Source: Archilochus colubris
Lineage: Eukaryota; Chordata; Aves; Apodiformes; Trochilidae
Assembly (NCBI GenBank): GCA_023079485.1
Contig: CM041083.1
Coordinates: 59,545,847 to 59,609,846, forward strand
DNA length: 64,000 bases
Direction of reading: 5' to 3'
This document shows, piece by piece, positions 1 to 42,155 of the stretch. Each line of letters opens with the position of its first letter. The first letter of the stretch is position 1. Position numbers and translations under genes: made by a program. The notes under the pieces are model-generated. The model worked only from the letters and a program-made list of their open reading frames with translations, was not told the DNA's origin and ran no database searches.

Positions 1-30724
<30,724 letters not shown>

Positions 30725-30888
30725 CTTGGATCGAAGCGTTGGGGCGAGAAAGGGGGAGGGGGGAGCCGCGTCCCCGCCGCCGGGACGCCCCCAGCCGCGA
30801 CCCGTAGTGGGAATGGGGGGAGGGGGGTGAGCGCGGATCCCGGCCAGCTCCCAGCGGCCCGCGCCACCGGCACGTCACTCCCGGCCCG

Positions 30889-30896
30889 TGACGTCA
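30889..30896. promoter_or_regulatory. CRE octamer (CREB/ATF site) upstream of BRAF
   Basis: Perfect palindrome TGACGTCA, 165-172 bp upstream of the BRAF ATG, with a CACGTCAC half-site-like match 20 bp away (near 30871). CREB/ATF proteins bind this sequence in CpG-island promoters. Binding is inferred. Confidence 0.6.
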
Positions 30897-30955
30897 CCCA
30901 GAATCGCCACCGCGGCCACTGCGCATGGGCCACCTGACGCCACCGGGAAACACCC

Positions 30956-30963
30956 TGACGTCA
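30956..30963. promoter_or_regulatory. Second CRE octamer upstream of BRAF
   Basis: A second perfect TGACGTCA, 67 bp from the first, with a near match (CTGACGCCAC) between them at about 30933. Repetition at this spacing in a promoter suggests a real site. Confidence 0.6.
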
Positions 30964-31250
30964 CGCCGCGACCACCCGTCGCCCTGGGAACTCGAACGTG
31001 GGCTCAGGCCACGCCCCCACCAAGCGCGGCCACGCCCCGCGAAGCTTCTGCGCCCCCTGGCGGCCAAGGAGCGCAGTGGAGCCGAAGCGGGCGGGAAAAG
31101 CCCCCGCAGCCCCGCACCGGACCGGACCGGACCGGGGGGTGGGAGGGGATTGGAGACCGAGTGCCGGGGGGGCTGCGGGGAGAGGTTCCATCGCTGTCCG
31201 GCCCGCAGTTCGTTCCTGATAACGGGCTGAGCTACAGTCCGGGGTGCCTC

Positions 31251-34200
31251 GCAGCCTGCGAGGGGGTAAAAGCAGGACTAAAAGTGGTGGAAGGGTTAAA
31301 ATGAAAGGAGGTGGGATCTGTCCTGTCCGACTGTGTGCGGTAACCGTGTGCTGGAACCCGGGTGCCGTGAACAGGCAGGGGAGGAGAGGGCTCGAGAGTT
31401 CCTCGGCAGGTCTGACATCGTTTGGTCAAGCGAGAGCGGTGTGGATTTGAGTTAAATCTTGATACATGCGGCAGGGACACAGATAGTTCTATAAATCACC
31501 TTTTTCATCCAAAAAATATGGTGCCTACTCGAGTTATAATTCAAATAATTGATTTGCTAGTTTTGGTAAAACATCCTCATTTTTCCATTGGTGACATTTA
31601 GGCCTTGAGCTGCTGCAAGCTGGTGCTTTATTTACCGAGAATGCTTCAAGGTCTGGTTGTGAGCTCAGCGGGACCCAGGACCCCTTCCCTCTCCTCAGTA
31701 ACACCTCTCTCTTACCCTCTGGCCAGCGTTGTCCGGTCTGGAGGTTCGGGAGCAGATCCGAGTTTCCGAAGATGAGCGTCCAGCTGATCTGTGCCTTGTT
31801 TTGCACTGCTCTCCTTGACAGCCTCTCCTGGAGAAAAAAGTGGGATCACACAGCAGGACCTGCCCTGGGCCTCGGTCCTCTGCTGTGAATGACAGAGGAA
31901 CCGGGGCTGTAGGTAGGGTGGATTGGGAAACACCATTCCCTCCCGCTCAGAAACGAGGGCTGGCAGCCACTGCTAGCTCCCAAAGTTTGCTCACTCCATG
32001 TCTCCTCTGCCCATGGCCATCTTCCCCCAAAGTAGCAGAGTGCTCCCATTTAAAGTAAAACCTCAACCTGTGTCATGTCTCTGTATGGTGCAGCCATTTC
32101 ACTGCCATTTACACACATAAAGCATTCACTAGATCAGGTTAAAGACACTTAAACGTTGCTTTCTTGCTGAAAAGGTCTATACAATAAAAACCAGATTGAG
32201 GATTATTTTAATACATAATGTATCGTAACAGCAGCAGGATTTTGCAGATGGTAAAGATGGTTCTGTTTTATCGTAGCCAATTAAAATACTAAAAACAGTG
32301 CAAGTGCAAACACCCTTATCTTCTTGTTAATTTCAGTTGTGAATACACAACCATACAACCTCTTAACGCAATAATCCCAATGACAGACTTGAGGTTTATA
32401 TTTTACCTTTCACACTGGGGTCATTGGTGCATAAAACCATTTTGAATTCAATTTGACACTGGCAGTGCTGTAACAACAATTTACTGTATGGACATAGCAG
32501 AAAGACAGAGTTGGGGATAAAGGACCCCATGGTGGAGTGTGAATGAAACTTGGGCATGGATTTAGCTGAGGGTCTTTCCTTTAGAGAGCACAGCAATTAA
32601 AGTGTTAAACACCTCCTGAAAACAAGCGAGAATATTTAAATACATTTAAAATTTTTATCTGGCAGGCTACTCTTTCCAGTGATAGAAGCCTAGGTTTTCT
32701 TATGACTGATGGCCTGCAGTGCAGTCAACAAAAAGGCTGCACAGATATATAAGAATAAAATGTACAAACTAAGCAGTGCACCAGGTTTAGAAATTTTTCT
32801 CTAATAGCTGCTTTAATGAAGAGGATGATTATCAGCAATTCCTCCTGTGTGATGAGAATATCTAATGGTAGTGAAAAACACACAGAGACTCTCGAAAATC
32901 ACAGACATGCTGAGGACTAAGCACTGGGACAAATTTCTCTGATCCTTGAAGGAAAAGGAGGCACAGGTAGGATGAGTTGGCTCTCAAAGTACACAGCCTG
33001 TTGTGGAAAAGCCAACAGAGGAATATGGGTTAACTAACAGAGAAAGTCCCTTTGTTTCAATGGAATTTGTACCAAGGGAAAAGTGAGTCTTTATGTACAG
33101 AACATAGTCATAGCCCTTGCTTTATTCCCCAGGCACTATATGTCCGGGACATAAACCTGGCAGTGAAATTAGTAGACTCCTATCAATGTATAACTTGGAA
33201 TACCTTTCCCAGTGCTTTCAGTAATCTTGTGTCCCTTTGTTTCTGAGCTTCTGGGTTTGGTTTTTTTTTCAGATTTGCATTAACATAAAATATATTTGCT
33301 AGACTTCCTTATTACATTTGATGTACCTCCAGAAGGATTGCAATTCTAAACCCTAACACTGTCAGCTGATGACCAAAACTGGGAACACACTCGACATATG
33401 TGAAATAAAAATGCAGTGCTCCACCTAAAACAAAGAATAGAATACTATTTAAAAGATAGCTTTGTATCCAGGAAACATAAATCTACTATATATGCTCTAC
33501 TTTAATTTTGGAGAATCTGCCCCTAGTGATAAATGGAATTTCCCACTCCTTCACATGGTGGCATCTTTGGTCTCCTTGCTTAATCCATCATGATGGAAGA
33601 TAAACCATTAATAACTGTAATTATTTCTTGGTGATCTGAAATCTTATCTGCTGCTCTTTGATGTCATCCCCCAGCCTCTGTTACAGAGACTAGATTTCAT
33701 TATCACCCTGGGTCAAAATTAAACTTACAACCTACATGTGAAAGGATGGTTCCTGCTATCAAATCTGTAGGCCACGCAGAGCACTGGCTGGTTGATTCCT
33801 ACAATGCAGCACAGCCAGTTTAGCTGGTATTGCAGAAGGTAATGCATACTTGTAAATACAAAACCTGCCACCTCCCATTAAACTCTTAGTTATTCACTGG
33901 GGGGTTGATCCTCCTCAGATTACTTTTTTTTAAAAATTTTAATTCCAATCAGAAAACAAGTTCAGATGTTAAAAGACAAAGCTAGATGACCCCACCACTG
34001 GAACATTTACCTGATCTAATCAACACCTGAACGTCAAGAGAAAAAAGTTTTAATGAGTCAGTAAAAATAATTGTATAGTTACCTAATAGGAACTGTCTCA
34101 TTGTGAGCATTTAAACACATCTTTATCCTTTGCCCCAGAAAAAGAATTAATTCTAATTATGGTCCACAAGAGATATATGATGAAACCTACTATTGGTCTT

Positions 34201-34972
34201 CTATATTCTTTCAGTATAAAACAGTATAGCAAAAATAAAAAAAACAACCCCCAGCCTTCTAGTTTTCTAGTAGAAAAGTCACATTAGTTGCATACTGGTA
34301 TGATAATAGAAAATTATTTTTCTAAAGTGGTGTGAAAATTCAACACATCTTAAAGTTTGAATCTCTTAAATGTATTTAAAATTTGTACAAATTTTTGCTC
34401 AGCCTTTCCACACACTGAAAAGGCAGTATTTATCCCATGCAGTGTAGCATTTGTGCTTGCTCTGTGTAGATTCGAAAATTATGGATTAAATTCTGCACCG
34501 TGAAAAAAAATTACAGATCTAAAGTATGTTAAAATACACACATTACTTTTAAATGTTGTAGTGTTAAGTAAAGAGCACAACTTACTGTATCTAAGGCAAT
34601 TATACTGTCTGGGTGTCAGATTAATCCTCAGTCTTAACAGCAGAAATAGAGATGTTGGTGGAGCACATAGACTAATGACAAGTCATGTTCCCTGTTATCT
34701 TGGTCAGAAAATGTGAAGTATAACAAAAATCAGGTCATTGTCCAGAGTTCAGTAATTTTCTGACTACGAGGCAGAGTAATACAGACTTTAAAAAATTACT
34801 TTGCAATCCAGGAAAAGAATGTTGAATATATTTTTAAGAAAGAACCCAGATTTCTTTTTCGTTGCTCTGTAGCAATGTCGGTGTATTAATCCACTCACTT
34901 TAAGATACACTATACATCTTTTCATATTTCTAGGGATTGCTGTCCAAATGCAAGGCAAAAGAAAAAGCAAGG
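31251..34972. other. Intergenic, no feature found
   Basis: Sequence between the BRAF CpG island and the pentanucleotide tract. GC content falls quickly after 31.5 kb. I see no exon with splice support, no recognisable repeat and no RNA gene. Confidence 0.7.
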
Positions 34973-34978
34973 CTTTTT

Positions 34979-35205
34979 CCCTTTCCTTTCCTTTCCTTTC
35001 CTTTCCTTTCCTTTCCTTTCCTTTCCTTTCCTTTCCTTTCCTTTCCTTTCCTTTCCTTTCCTTTCCTTTCCTTCTTTCCTTTCCTTTCCTTTCCTTTCCT
35101 TTCCTTTCCTTTCCTTTCCTTTCCTTTCCTTTCCTTTCCTTTCCTTTCCTTTCCTTTCCTTTCCTTTCCTTTCCTTTCCTTTCCTTTCCTTTCCTTTTCT
35201 TTTCC
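34979..35205. repeat. (CTTTC)n pentanucleotide microsatellite
   Basis: About 220 bp of near-perfect CTTTC units (GAAAG on the other strand). One unit is broken at about 35072 (CCTTCTTTCC), and the right end degenerates to CTTTT. One strand is all pyrimidine and the other all purine. The three long open frames across it (FPFLSFPFLS, LSFPFLSFPF and KGKERKGKER repeats) are translations of the repeat, not genes. Confidence 0.98.
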
Positions 35206-35950
35206 ACTATTCCTGTACAGATCATATGTATTTTTTTCCCTTTAATAGCTTCTGAGAACTTCTAGTTCAGGAGATTTACCATTCTGTGACACTGCTAAAC
35301 CTGAAACATCCATACCTTCAGGGAGAAATCAGGTAGTATTCAGGTGGTGATTTGAACTTGTCAACTGAACAATCTCAAATGATGGAGCTCTTTGCCTTTG
35401 CATTAAATACATGAGTAGAAGTGATGAGAATGGGTGGAGGCCAGGAGAAAAAAAAGAAGGTAGGGGGAAAAGGAAGAAAATATGAATCTACCAGGTTCTT
35501 AGCTCAGTTTTCATTCTACCAGTACAAGCAATGTTAATCTAACAAGCTTTCTTTTTTAGATAAATAATGACGTATTTTGGATTTTCTTGTACTGATATTG
35601 GAAATATTTACATAGTTTTCCTTTGATTCAAACACAATTTATTTTAGTCACTCTTTATGAAACTGTTGCTCTTCTTTCCCTAAAACACAGCCCAGACCTT
35701 CAGAAAGTAGAAAGCCAAATATTTTCCTTTGGAGGCAACATGTGGGAGGCGAGGAGCGGGAACAGTGAAGGGACTGGGGCACGGGAGTGCCTTTGTGTAG
35801 AGGTCCCTTCTGTACCCTGCACATTGTTCAGCACTGCAAGAACAAAAAGTTAACCTGTTTCCTTCCTTGTCACAACAGTGACCTCATGGCCCAACAATGT
35901 ATGTGCTGCATGGTGGTGCTCTGCCTCTCTGCTGGCTTCCTGCCTTTACG
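35206..35950. other. Intergenic, no feature found
   Basis: Stretch between the pentanucleotide tract and a CR1 insertion. It has a purine-rich patch near 35430-35480 and otherwise nothing recognisable. Confidence 0.6.
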
Positions 35951-36166
35951 GAGAGAGTGATCAAGCATTGGAATGGGCTGCCCAGGGAAGTAGTGGATTC
36001 TCCATCCCTGGAGATATTTAAAAAGAGACTGGATGTGGCACTCAGTGCCATGGGCTGGTAACCGCAGCGGTAGTGGATCAAGGGTTGGACTTGATGATCT
36101 CTGAGGTCCCTTCCAACCCAGCCAGTTCTATGATTCTATGATACTATGATTCTATGATTCTATGAT
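35951..36166 (+). mobile_element. CR1 LINE 3' end
   Basis: Plus-strand CR1 end: GAGAGAGTGATCAAGCATTGG, the coding end of ORF2 (translates to [20 protein letters not shown]), GGTCCCTTCCAACCCAGCCAG, then a tail of repeated ATTCTATG units. It is very close in sequence to the copy ending at 61256, so a fairly recent subfamily. 5'-truncated. Confidence 0.95.
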
Positions 36167-39100
36167 CTGGGTGCCAGCATGAGGAGCTGAGAAAACTACC
36201 TGTGTTTTCTCAGGAGAACAAGAGCATAAATACTGAAAACTGTGGCATATAAGGAACCATCAAGAGAGAGCATAAACTCTGAAGCCACTACTAAGAGAAC
36301 AGAAGCAGCAACCAGTGGAAAAGAAGGGGGAGGGATAGGATGAAAGTTTAAATGGGGAGGGAACAATGGAAGAAGCCAGTGGAGAAGAGCATGCGGTTCT
36401 CCTAGGAAACAAAAAGCAAATGAAAACAGGGAAACAATGGAGGAAGGAGCACTGATTTTCCTGTCTGACATGCTTGACGGAAATGGGGGCCAAATCTCAC
36501 GCTGGAGAGGATTAGTCAAGTCCCTCCTGTTACCTTAGCATCCCTTGTCATGGCTTAAACACATTCAGCTAGTTCAGATATCTGATTTCTGAGGCCTTTG
36601 TGTTGGATAGTGATAAGCTGATCAGCTTTAAGAACTGAGTAGTTTCAGATTTCTTGTATTATTACTCCAGCGTGAACAATCGCATTTCATAAGTCAAACC
36701 CATCCCATTCAGGCACAAAAAAAGTGCTAACGTGATTGAGCAAGTTCCAAGAGAGGTCAGGAAAGGATACCACCTCAAGGAAGTTATTTTGCTGTTCAGA
36801 AAATGACTGCTCAATTATATTCCAGACTTAGGATTTCCCTTTATAATGTCCAGGCTATCTGAGCTTCTTCTGGCCAGAATACCCGCTGTAATTTGATTCT
36901 GAAGCATTTTGCAGACAGGTTGGTAACTCTCTACATCTCTGATCTAATAACAGTTCAGATAGCAACTGCACCTTGCTGTTTCTAACCTCTTCACTGAGCA
37001 GAAAAAGTCCATTAGGGTTGGTATTGGCCTGGAGTAAGGAAACTTTTAGAGTCCAAAATGGCTAAATTAAGAATAAAATCAAATACAGAAACTGCAGCTT
37101 TGATGTGGAACAGGGAGAATGTGGTGACCAGTCATGAGTTTTCAGGGCAACACCTCATGTTGCTGGAGTTTTAAGAGACACTGTTCTTCAGTGATAGGTC
37201 AGATAGGTTAGGTAACCTTTTCAAATGAATGCTTATATTGTAAAATACACATTCACATCTTATGTATTTAAACATGTGTCTTTTGCTGACAGAGGCAGTA
37301 GCACAGGTCTTGTCTTTTAATTCTTGTCAAGACATCTTTGTCTTTTAATTCTCACTAGGACTGAGACAACACAAGCCCCACAGACACTCAGACTCTCCTG
37401 AAGAGGCAAACTGCCTGCCAAGCATTTGGGAATTCAGACAGTCTCCAAACCATCTCTTATATTTTTGTCATTCCCATGAGTATGCACTTGGCTAAAGGCA
37501 AAACTTGTGGTGCAGTGGTCAATGGCCTCTCAACACTTGATGCCATGGATGGCTTGAAGCTTACGGTGATGCTACCAGCCCTTGGACATAGTTATTCCTT
37601 TTTAATATGATACGACTTCTCTCTCCAGAGGACACATTTGTTTTGGTAAATGAGAACAATTTCTATTACTCCCTGTGGGGTTATTCTGCAAGGCTCCAGC
37701 TTAGATATTAATTTTATCTTATTTTTAAGTGATTTGCATGCCCAGTCAATACCCTACTATCTGTCCGCAGAGGACATTAATGTTTATTAGTAAACTTGAT
37801 GATTCTGTCAGACAACTTGAGTTTTAAAATAGAGACACATCACACTGTTGGCTGTATCAGTGTCAGGCAATGGAGCAGAATTTTGGCAAATTCATCACAG
37901 GTGTAAAATGACTAGGTTTAGAAGCAGATAATTAAAGAGAGAGCAGTGTTACTTCCTGGTTGTCAGCAACAACTCTGACATTCCCCAGCCTAATTAGTAC
38001 TTTTTGATTTATGCTGTTCATTCAAAAAGCATCTGTGAAGTCTAGAGCTTGTGAACTTACCTGCACATCAGTTGCCTCAAACAGACCCAGGACAGACAGC
38101 CAAGAAATAACACATGCTGCCTCAGATGTACCCTGTGTATCAGTCTCCTTCCATTCACTCACATGAGAAATATTGTCTGCCTAGATGGCATCTGCACTGC
38201 CTCATTCATGGGCTCCAATATAAATGTGCTAGTTTGGACAAACTAGCTGAATACTGCTGTAGGTTGGAGCCTTCATGTAAATGATCCTATGCCTACAAAT
38301 TAAATGTAACACTAAGTAGCATCAACTGAAACATCAGTCACATATTTTTACTTAACTAAAAAGTCAGCAAAGTCTCTTAAGAAAAAAAATTTTTAAAACT
38401 GTAAAAAAATTATATTAGATATAACTTAAAAATCAAAAAATATATAATAAACTTCTCTGTTGTCTAGACAGCTCATTACTGAATGCAATACCCTCACACC
38501 TTTAAGATTACCTCTGTCACTGCTCCCCTAGAAATAATCTGCTTGATGCTGCCTCTCACACACAGGCTCCTTCACATGCAAGTATAGAAATCAGAAATGC
38601 TGTACCTTGTCCATAATAGTTGCTGGTTGTTAGGTAGCATCACCCAGATGTCAGCAGAGCACACTTCAGCTCTCTCAGTCTCTCAGAGGAGGAGGCTTTC
38701 CTTAAGCCACCTGCAGCTCTCTTCTCCATGGAAACCAATGCATGGTACCCAGACAGCCTGATATTATGTGTTCAGTGCTGATTCTCACAGGGGAGGCAGC
38801 TATTGCATGACAATCTCTAGAGAGATGTTTCATCAGTCCTGTCCTGAAGAGACCACTGTCAAAAGCTAAAGGGGATTACAAACCTCTGCCCTGGCATGGG
38901 ACTTACCCACCCAGCTGTTACTGAGATGCAAGTCCCATTGATACCAGTTGGAGATACTCAATCTTCATGCATCTTCTAAAGTCAGACCATTTCTGTAGGT
39001 GCTTGGATCTGGAGTAGCATTTTAGACAACCACTTTTGAAAGCCAGAGGCCAAGTGTTACTATTAATTTTAATCCAGGAAAGACTGTAGTGGAAAATGAG

Positions 39101-41484
39101 GAATGGGATGCATTTGCAATTATGTATTTGCAGCAACATACACCTTTGTGTGTAGCAGTAGATTAGTTTTTAACTATCTGGACCCCAAGTGGCTTTTGCT
39201 CCTAATGGCATTAAAAGCTTGTTCCCTGAGGAAGTCCATAAAGCAAACATCAGACCCACAGAAACAACTAAAGTGGGAGAGACCCTCTGAACTCCATGAA
39301 ATATTTACACCCAGCTTTAGGAGCCCTGGGATAAAGAAAAGTACTTTCAGGCCTAGACAGAAAACCTAATGGATATAAAGGTCCTTGTTTGTTTTCATAA
39401 ACCTACCTATCATATGAGATATGAGGTCATCCAGTCTGCCTCCTTCTTTTCCAGGAGAGCAGTCCCAGTGATATGTTTTATAATACCTGGCTTACCTTAG
39501 CTCTGCCTGACTCGGACAGCAGAAGCCAAACCCACTTCTTGGGAATCTTCTAGATTTTTCTAAATATTTCACTTGGCTGAATTTTCCCTAATATTCCACC
39601 CAGAACAATTCAATGCAGTCTGTATAAAGCCACTTCAATATCATCTGTTACTCTGTTGATTTCATATTTATCCCCTTTGACAACCCTAAATAATACCTCA
39701 GCCAGTGGTGATATCCCTCTAGTATCTGTCTACAGTCGCTCTGCTCATCCTTCAGACACACTATAGCTGTGATCTGCTGTGACTGAGAGTTCATGAGCAA
39801 ATTCTTTCAAGTGTTTTGATGTATCTGTTCCTTCTTCTGTGTACTCAAGGCACATTAATATTACACTTGAAGAAAAGAGCAAGTAAGGAGGCAAAAGCTG
39901 TGAAAAGACAAAAATGCCTTTCTTCATGCTACCCCAGCTACACAGGCACAGAAAGATCCATTCTAAATATCTGGCCCACATACACAAGCTTTATCTCTAG
40001 GATTTATGATGAGGTTTTAAAAAAATTATTGTGAAAACCTTTGAGTTTCCTTTGTTGTTTGGACACTTTAGAGAAATGATGCTGCCCTTAGAAGATGTTA
40101 AAGAGGAAGAGTTTATGCTCTCACACACATCTCAGTATCAAGATGATGAATAGAGAACATCCCCTTGAAGGATTTTGTTTTCAGGATCTATGCCCAAGGG
40201 ACTGTACAAGAACTGTCACAATCAAACAGTTACAAGAAGGAATCAGATTCCCATAGCACTTGTTTTCTTTGCATATTATCCTTTGCGCTGGAGGAGAAAG
40301 AAAAAACGTGCAGAACAGTCTTTCCCTCATCAAAGCAGCCCTTCAGATTTGTGAAGTTTTTCCAAAACATATAGGCTTTGTTGATTGTTATTTTTTCAAA
40401 CAATCCTAAAATGGCCTTCAAAGTGGTGGAGGAATATGTACACAGGTGCTTTAAGATTTAGAAATATTTACAGTTTAAGAAATATCTTTGATTTTAAAAT
40501 TTATTTTTACCAAATTAAGATTTTATTTTAGCATTTGAAGCCTGACACTTAAAGCAGAACAGTGAAGACAGTAACTTACCACATTTGTTAACTGTGTCAT
40601 CAACAGGTGCATTAAAGCAGCTTCCTGAAATACAAAGGTACAAGTCCTACCACAGCCAGACTAAGCTGTTCTCTGCACAAAGTTCTCCTGGGGTAAATTC
40701 CCATTCTAAAAGCAGCTTACCCTCATGACACTATTCACTAAGTGATCTTTATTCTAATTTTACTCTTGAGGAAATGCAGGAATGTAAGACACAGTGTTTG
40801 CCTAAAACTGTTGAGTATCTCAGGTGCATTTCACTGACCTATGTGAATTCAGGGCATTGCTTTAATAAATAAACTCTTTCCATATTAGAAGCAGCTTTTT
40901 TCAATGTATTCTATATGCAGAGCACATATATATACATACACTTTTAAACACTGGTACTTTTACCAGAATGCAACACTGCTTCACTGCTTTTGGTTTTTTT
41001 TTTTCACTCTACCATTACAAAATACGGGTGTATGAAAGTAAACTTCTGCAGGACTTCTGGTATTTAGAGGCTGTAGAAATAGGTGCACTCACTGTAGGAT
41101 ATGTATGGGCTACACGTATACAGGATACATGCAACTGGGTCAGCCTGTTTACAGAATAATTTGTGATTATCAACTCAGCAGCTATGACTATATTATGGCA
41201 GAGTATAATTAAAGACAGGCATAGTTGAAGCATTATAAAATAAGGAAGCAGTGGCACTTAAAGTTGTTTGGGATTGAGAAGAAGCAAGGGTTTTGACTCT
41301 CAGTAAGTCCCTCAGAGATCAGCTAACCAGATTTATTCCGATCAAGAATTAAAACACCCATCTAAACATCTCCCAAGACAGTCAGCTTGTGTCCTCAGGA
41401 AAACAAAACACACAAGAGTTTGAATGGTGATAGGAACTGATGTGAGGGGAAAGCACAAAATAAAATTATATTTGAACAGGATTG
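36167..41484. other. Intergenic, possible decayed CR1 only
   Basis: No gene seen. Around 39415-39610, GAGGTCATCCAGTCTGCCTCC resembles a very old minus-strand CR1 end, but the match is weak. A small near-tandem duplication (TTGTCTTTTAATTCT twice) lies at 37311-37352. Confidence 0.55.
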
Positions 41485-41727
41485 TGTAGTGAAACGAGGC
41501 AACCAGGTGCCACTAATTACCAGGTAGTGGGCGTGAGCTTGTGTCAAGCCCACCTGTGCCTGATTAGGGCGGGCCCCCACTGCGCATGAGCAGGATTAGG
41601 GGGCCAATAAAAGGTGAGGCCTGAAGCACAGGCTCAGCTCAGTCCTGAGCACACCTACAGAGAGGTCAGTTGTTTCTCTCAGCACTGCACTACCTTCATT
41701 GCGCCACCAGCGCTCATTGCCCTTAGG

Positions 41728-41818
41728 GTGAGGCTTGAGTGGTGCAGCCAGCTGGCACGTAACGACACAACCCGAGCAATGCTGAAGGCCGCGGGTTCAA
41801 GACTCCTCAAAGCCTCAC
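41728..41818 (+). ncRNA. tRNA-like unit 1 in the foldback loop
   Basis: This 91-nt unit is bounded by GTGAGGC and GCCTCAC, which pair like an acceptor stem. It has an A-box-like TGGTGCAGCCAGCTGG (41740-41755) and a B-box-like GGTTCAAGACTCC (41794-41806). The B box is 2 nt longer than the canonical form, so a functional tRNA is unlikely. The CGAGCAATGC stretch resembles the intron/3'-exon junction of intron-containing tRNA-Ile(UAU), by recollection only. It may act as an internal RNA polymerase III promoter. Confidence 0.55.
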
Positions 41819-41828
41819 CCTGATGGCG

Positions 41829-41912
41829 AGGGTGAGGCTTGAGTGGCGCAGCCGGCTAGCACACAGTACTGCAATGCGGAGGCCTCGGGTTCGAGACTCC
41901 TCAGAGCCTCAC
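41829..41912 (+). ncRNA. tRNA-like unit 2 in the foldback loop
   Basis: An 84-nt direct repeat of unit 1 with the same terminal GTGAGGC/GCCTCAC pairing. The A-box region TGGCGCAGCCGGCTAGC (41841-41857) closely matches the D arm of tRNA-Ile(UAU), and GGTTCGAGACTCC (41888-41900) is the B box. The anticodon region reads GTACTGCAATGCGG, with no intact UAU anticodon, so this is a tRNA-derived promoter module or SINE head rather than a tRNA gene. Confidence 0.58.
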
Positions 41913-42155
41913 CCTAAGGGCAATGAGCGCTGGTGGCGCAATGAAGGTAGTGCAGTGCTGAGAGAAACAACTGACCTCTCTGCAGGCTTGCTCAGGACTG
42001 AGCTGAGCCTGTGCTTCAGGACTCACCTTTTATTGGCCCCCTAATCCTGCTCATGCGCAGTGGGGGCCCGCCCTAATCAGGCACAGGTGGGCTTGACACA
42101 AGCTCACGCCCACTACCTGGTAATTAGTGGCACCTGGTTGCCTCGTTTCACTACA

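Larger units (their letters stand above)
41485..42155. mobile_element. Foldback element copy 1: 251-bp inverted arms with a tRNA-like loop
   Basis: The element begins TGTAGTGAAACGAGGCAACC and ends with its exact complement. The left arm (41485-41735) and right arm (41905-42155) differ at 4 of 251 positions with no gaps by my alignment. The flanks are identical 6-mers (GGATTG at 41479-41484 and 42156-42161), which I read as a target-site duplication. TG...CA ends with a 6-bp duplication recall integration by a retroviral-type integrase (some LTR elements, Polinton/Maverick), while long inverted arms recall DNA transposons. It encodes no protein, so it would be non-autonomous. Each arm carries an inward-facing GGCCAATAAAAGG, a CCAAT/TATA-like motif. 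Near-identity of the arms implies recent insertion or gene conversion. The family is not one I recognise. Confidence 0.88.

Noticed and set aside
34788..35265. Proteins made of KGKER or FPFLS repeats
   Set aside because: They translate the CTTTC microsatellite in different frames.
39415..39610. A decayed CR1 end
   Set aside because: Only one roughly 20-bp stretch resembles CR1; too weak to list as an element.
41728..41912. A pair of functional tRNA genes
   Set aside because: The T-loop region is 2 nt too long and no clean anticodon loop is visible, so they are only tRNA-like.
41614..42044. Two adjacent open frames (69 and 73 aa) inside the foldback element
   Set aside because: They lie across the inverted arm and tRNA-like units and have no protein similarity; they are chance frames in GC-rich repeat DNA.
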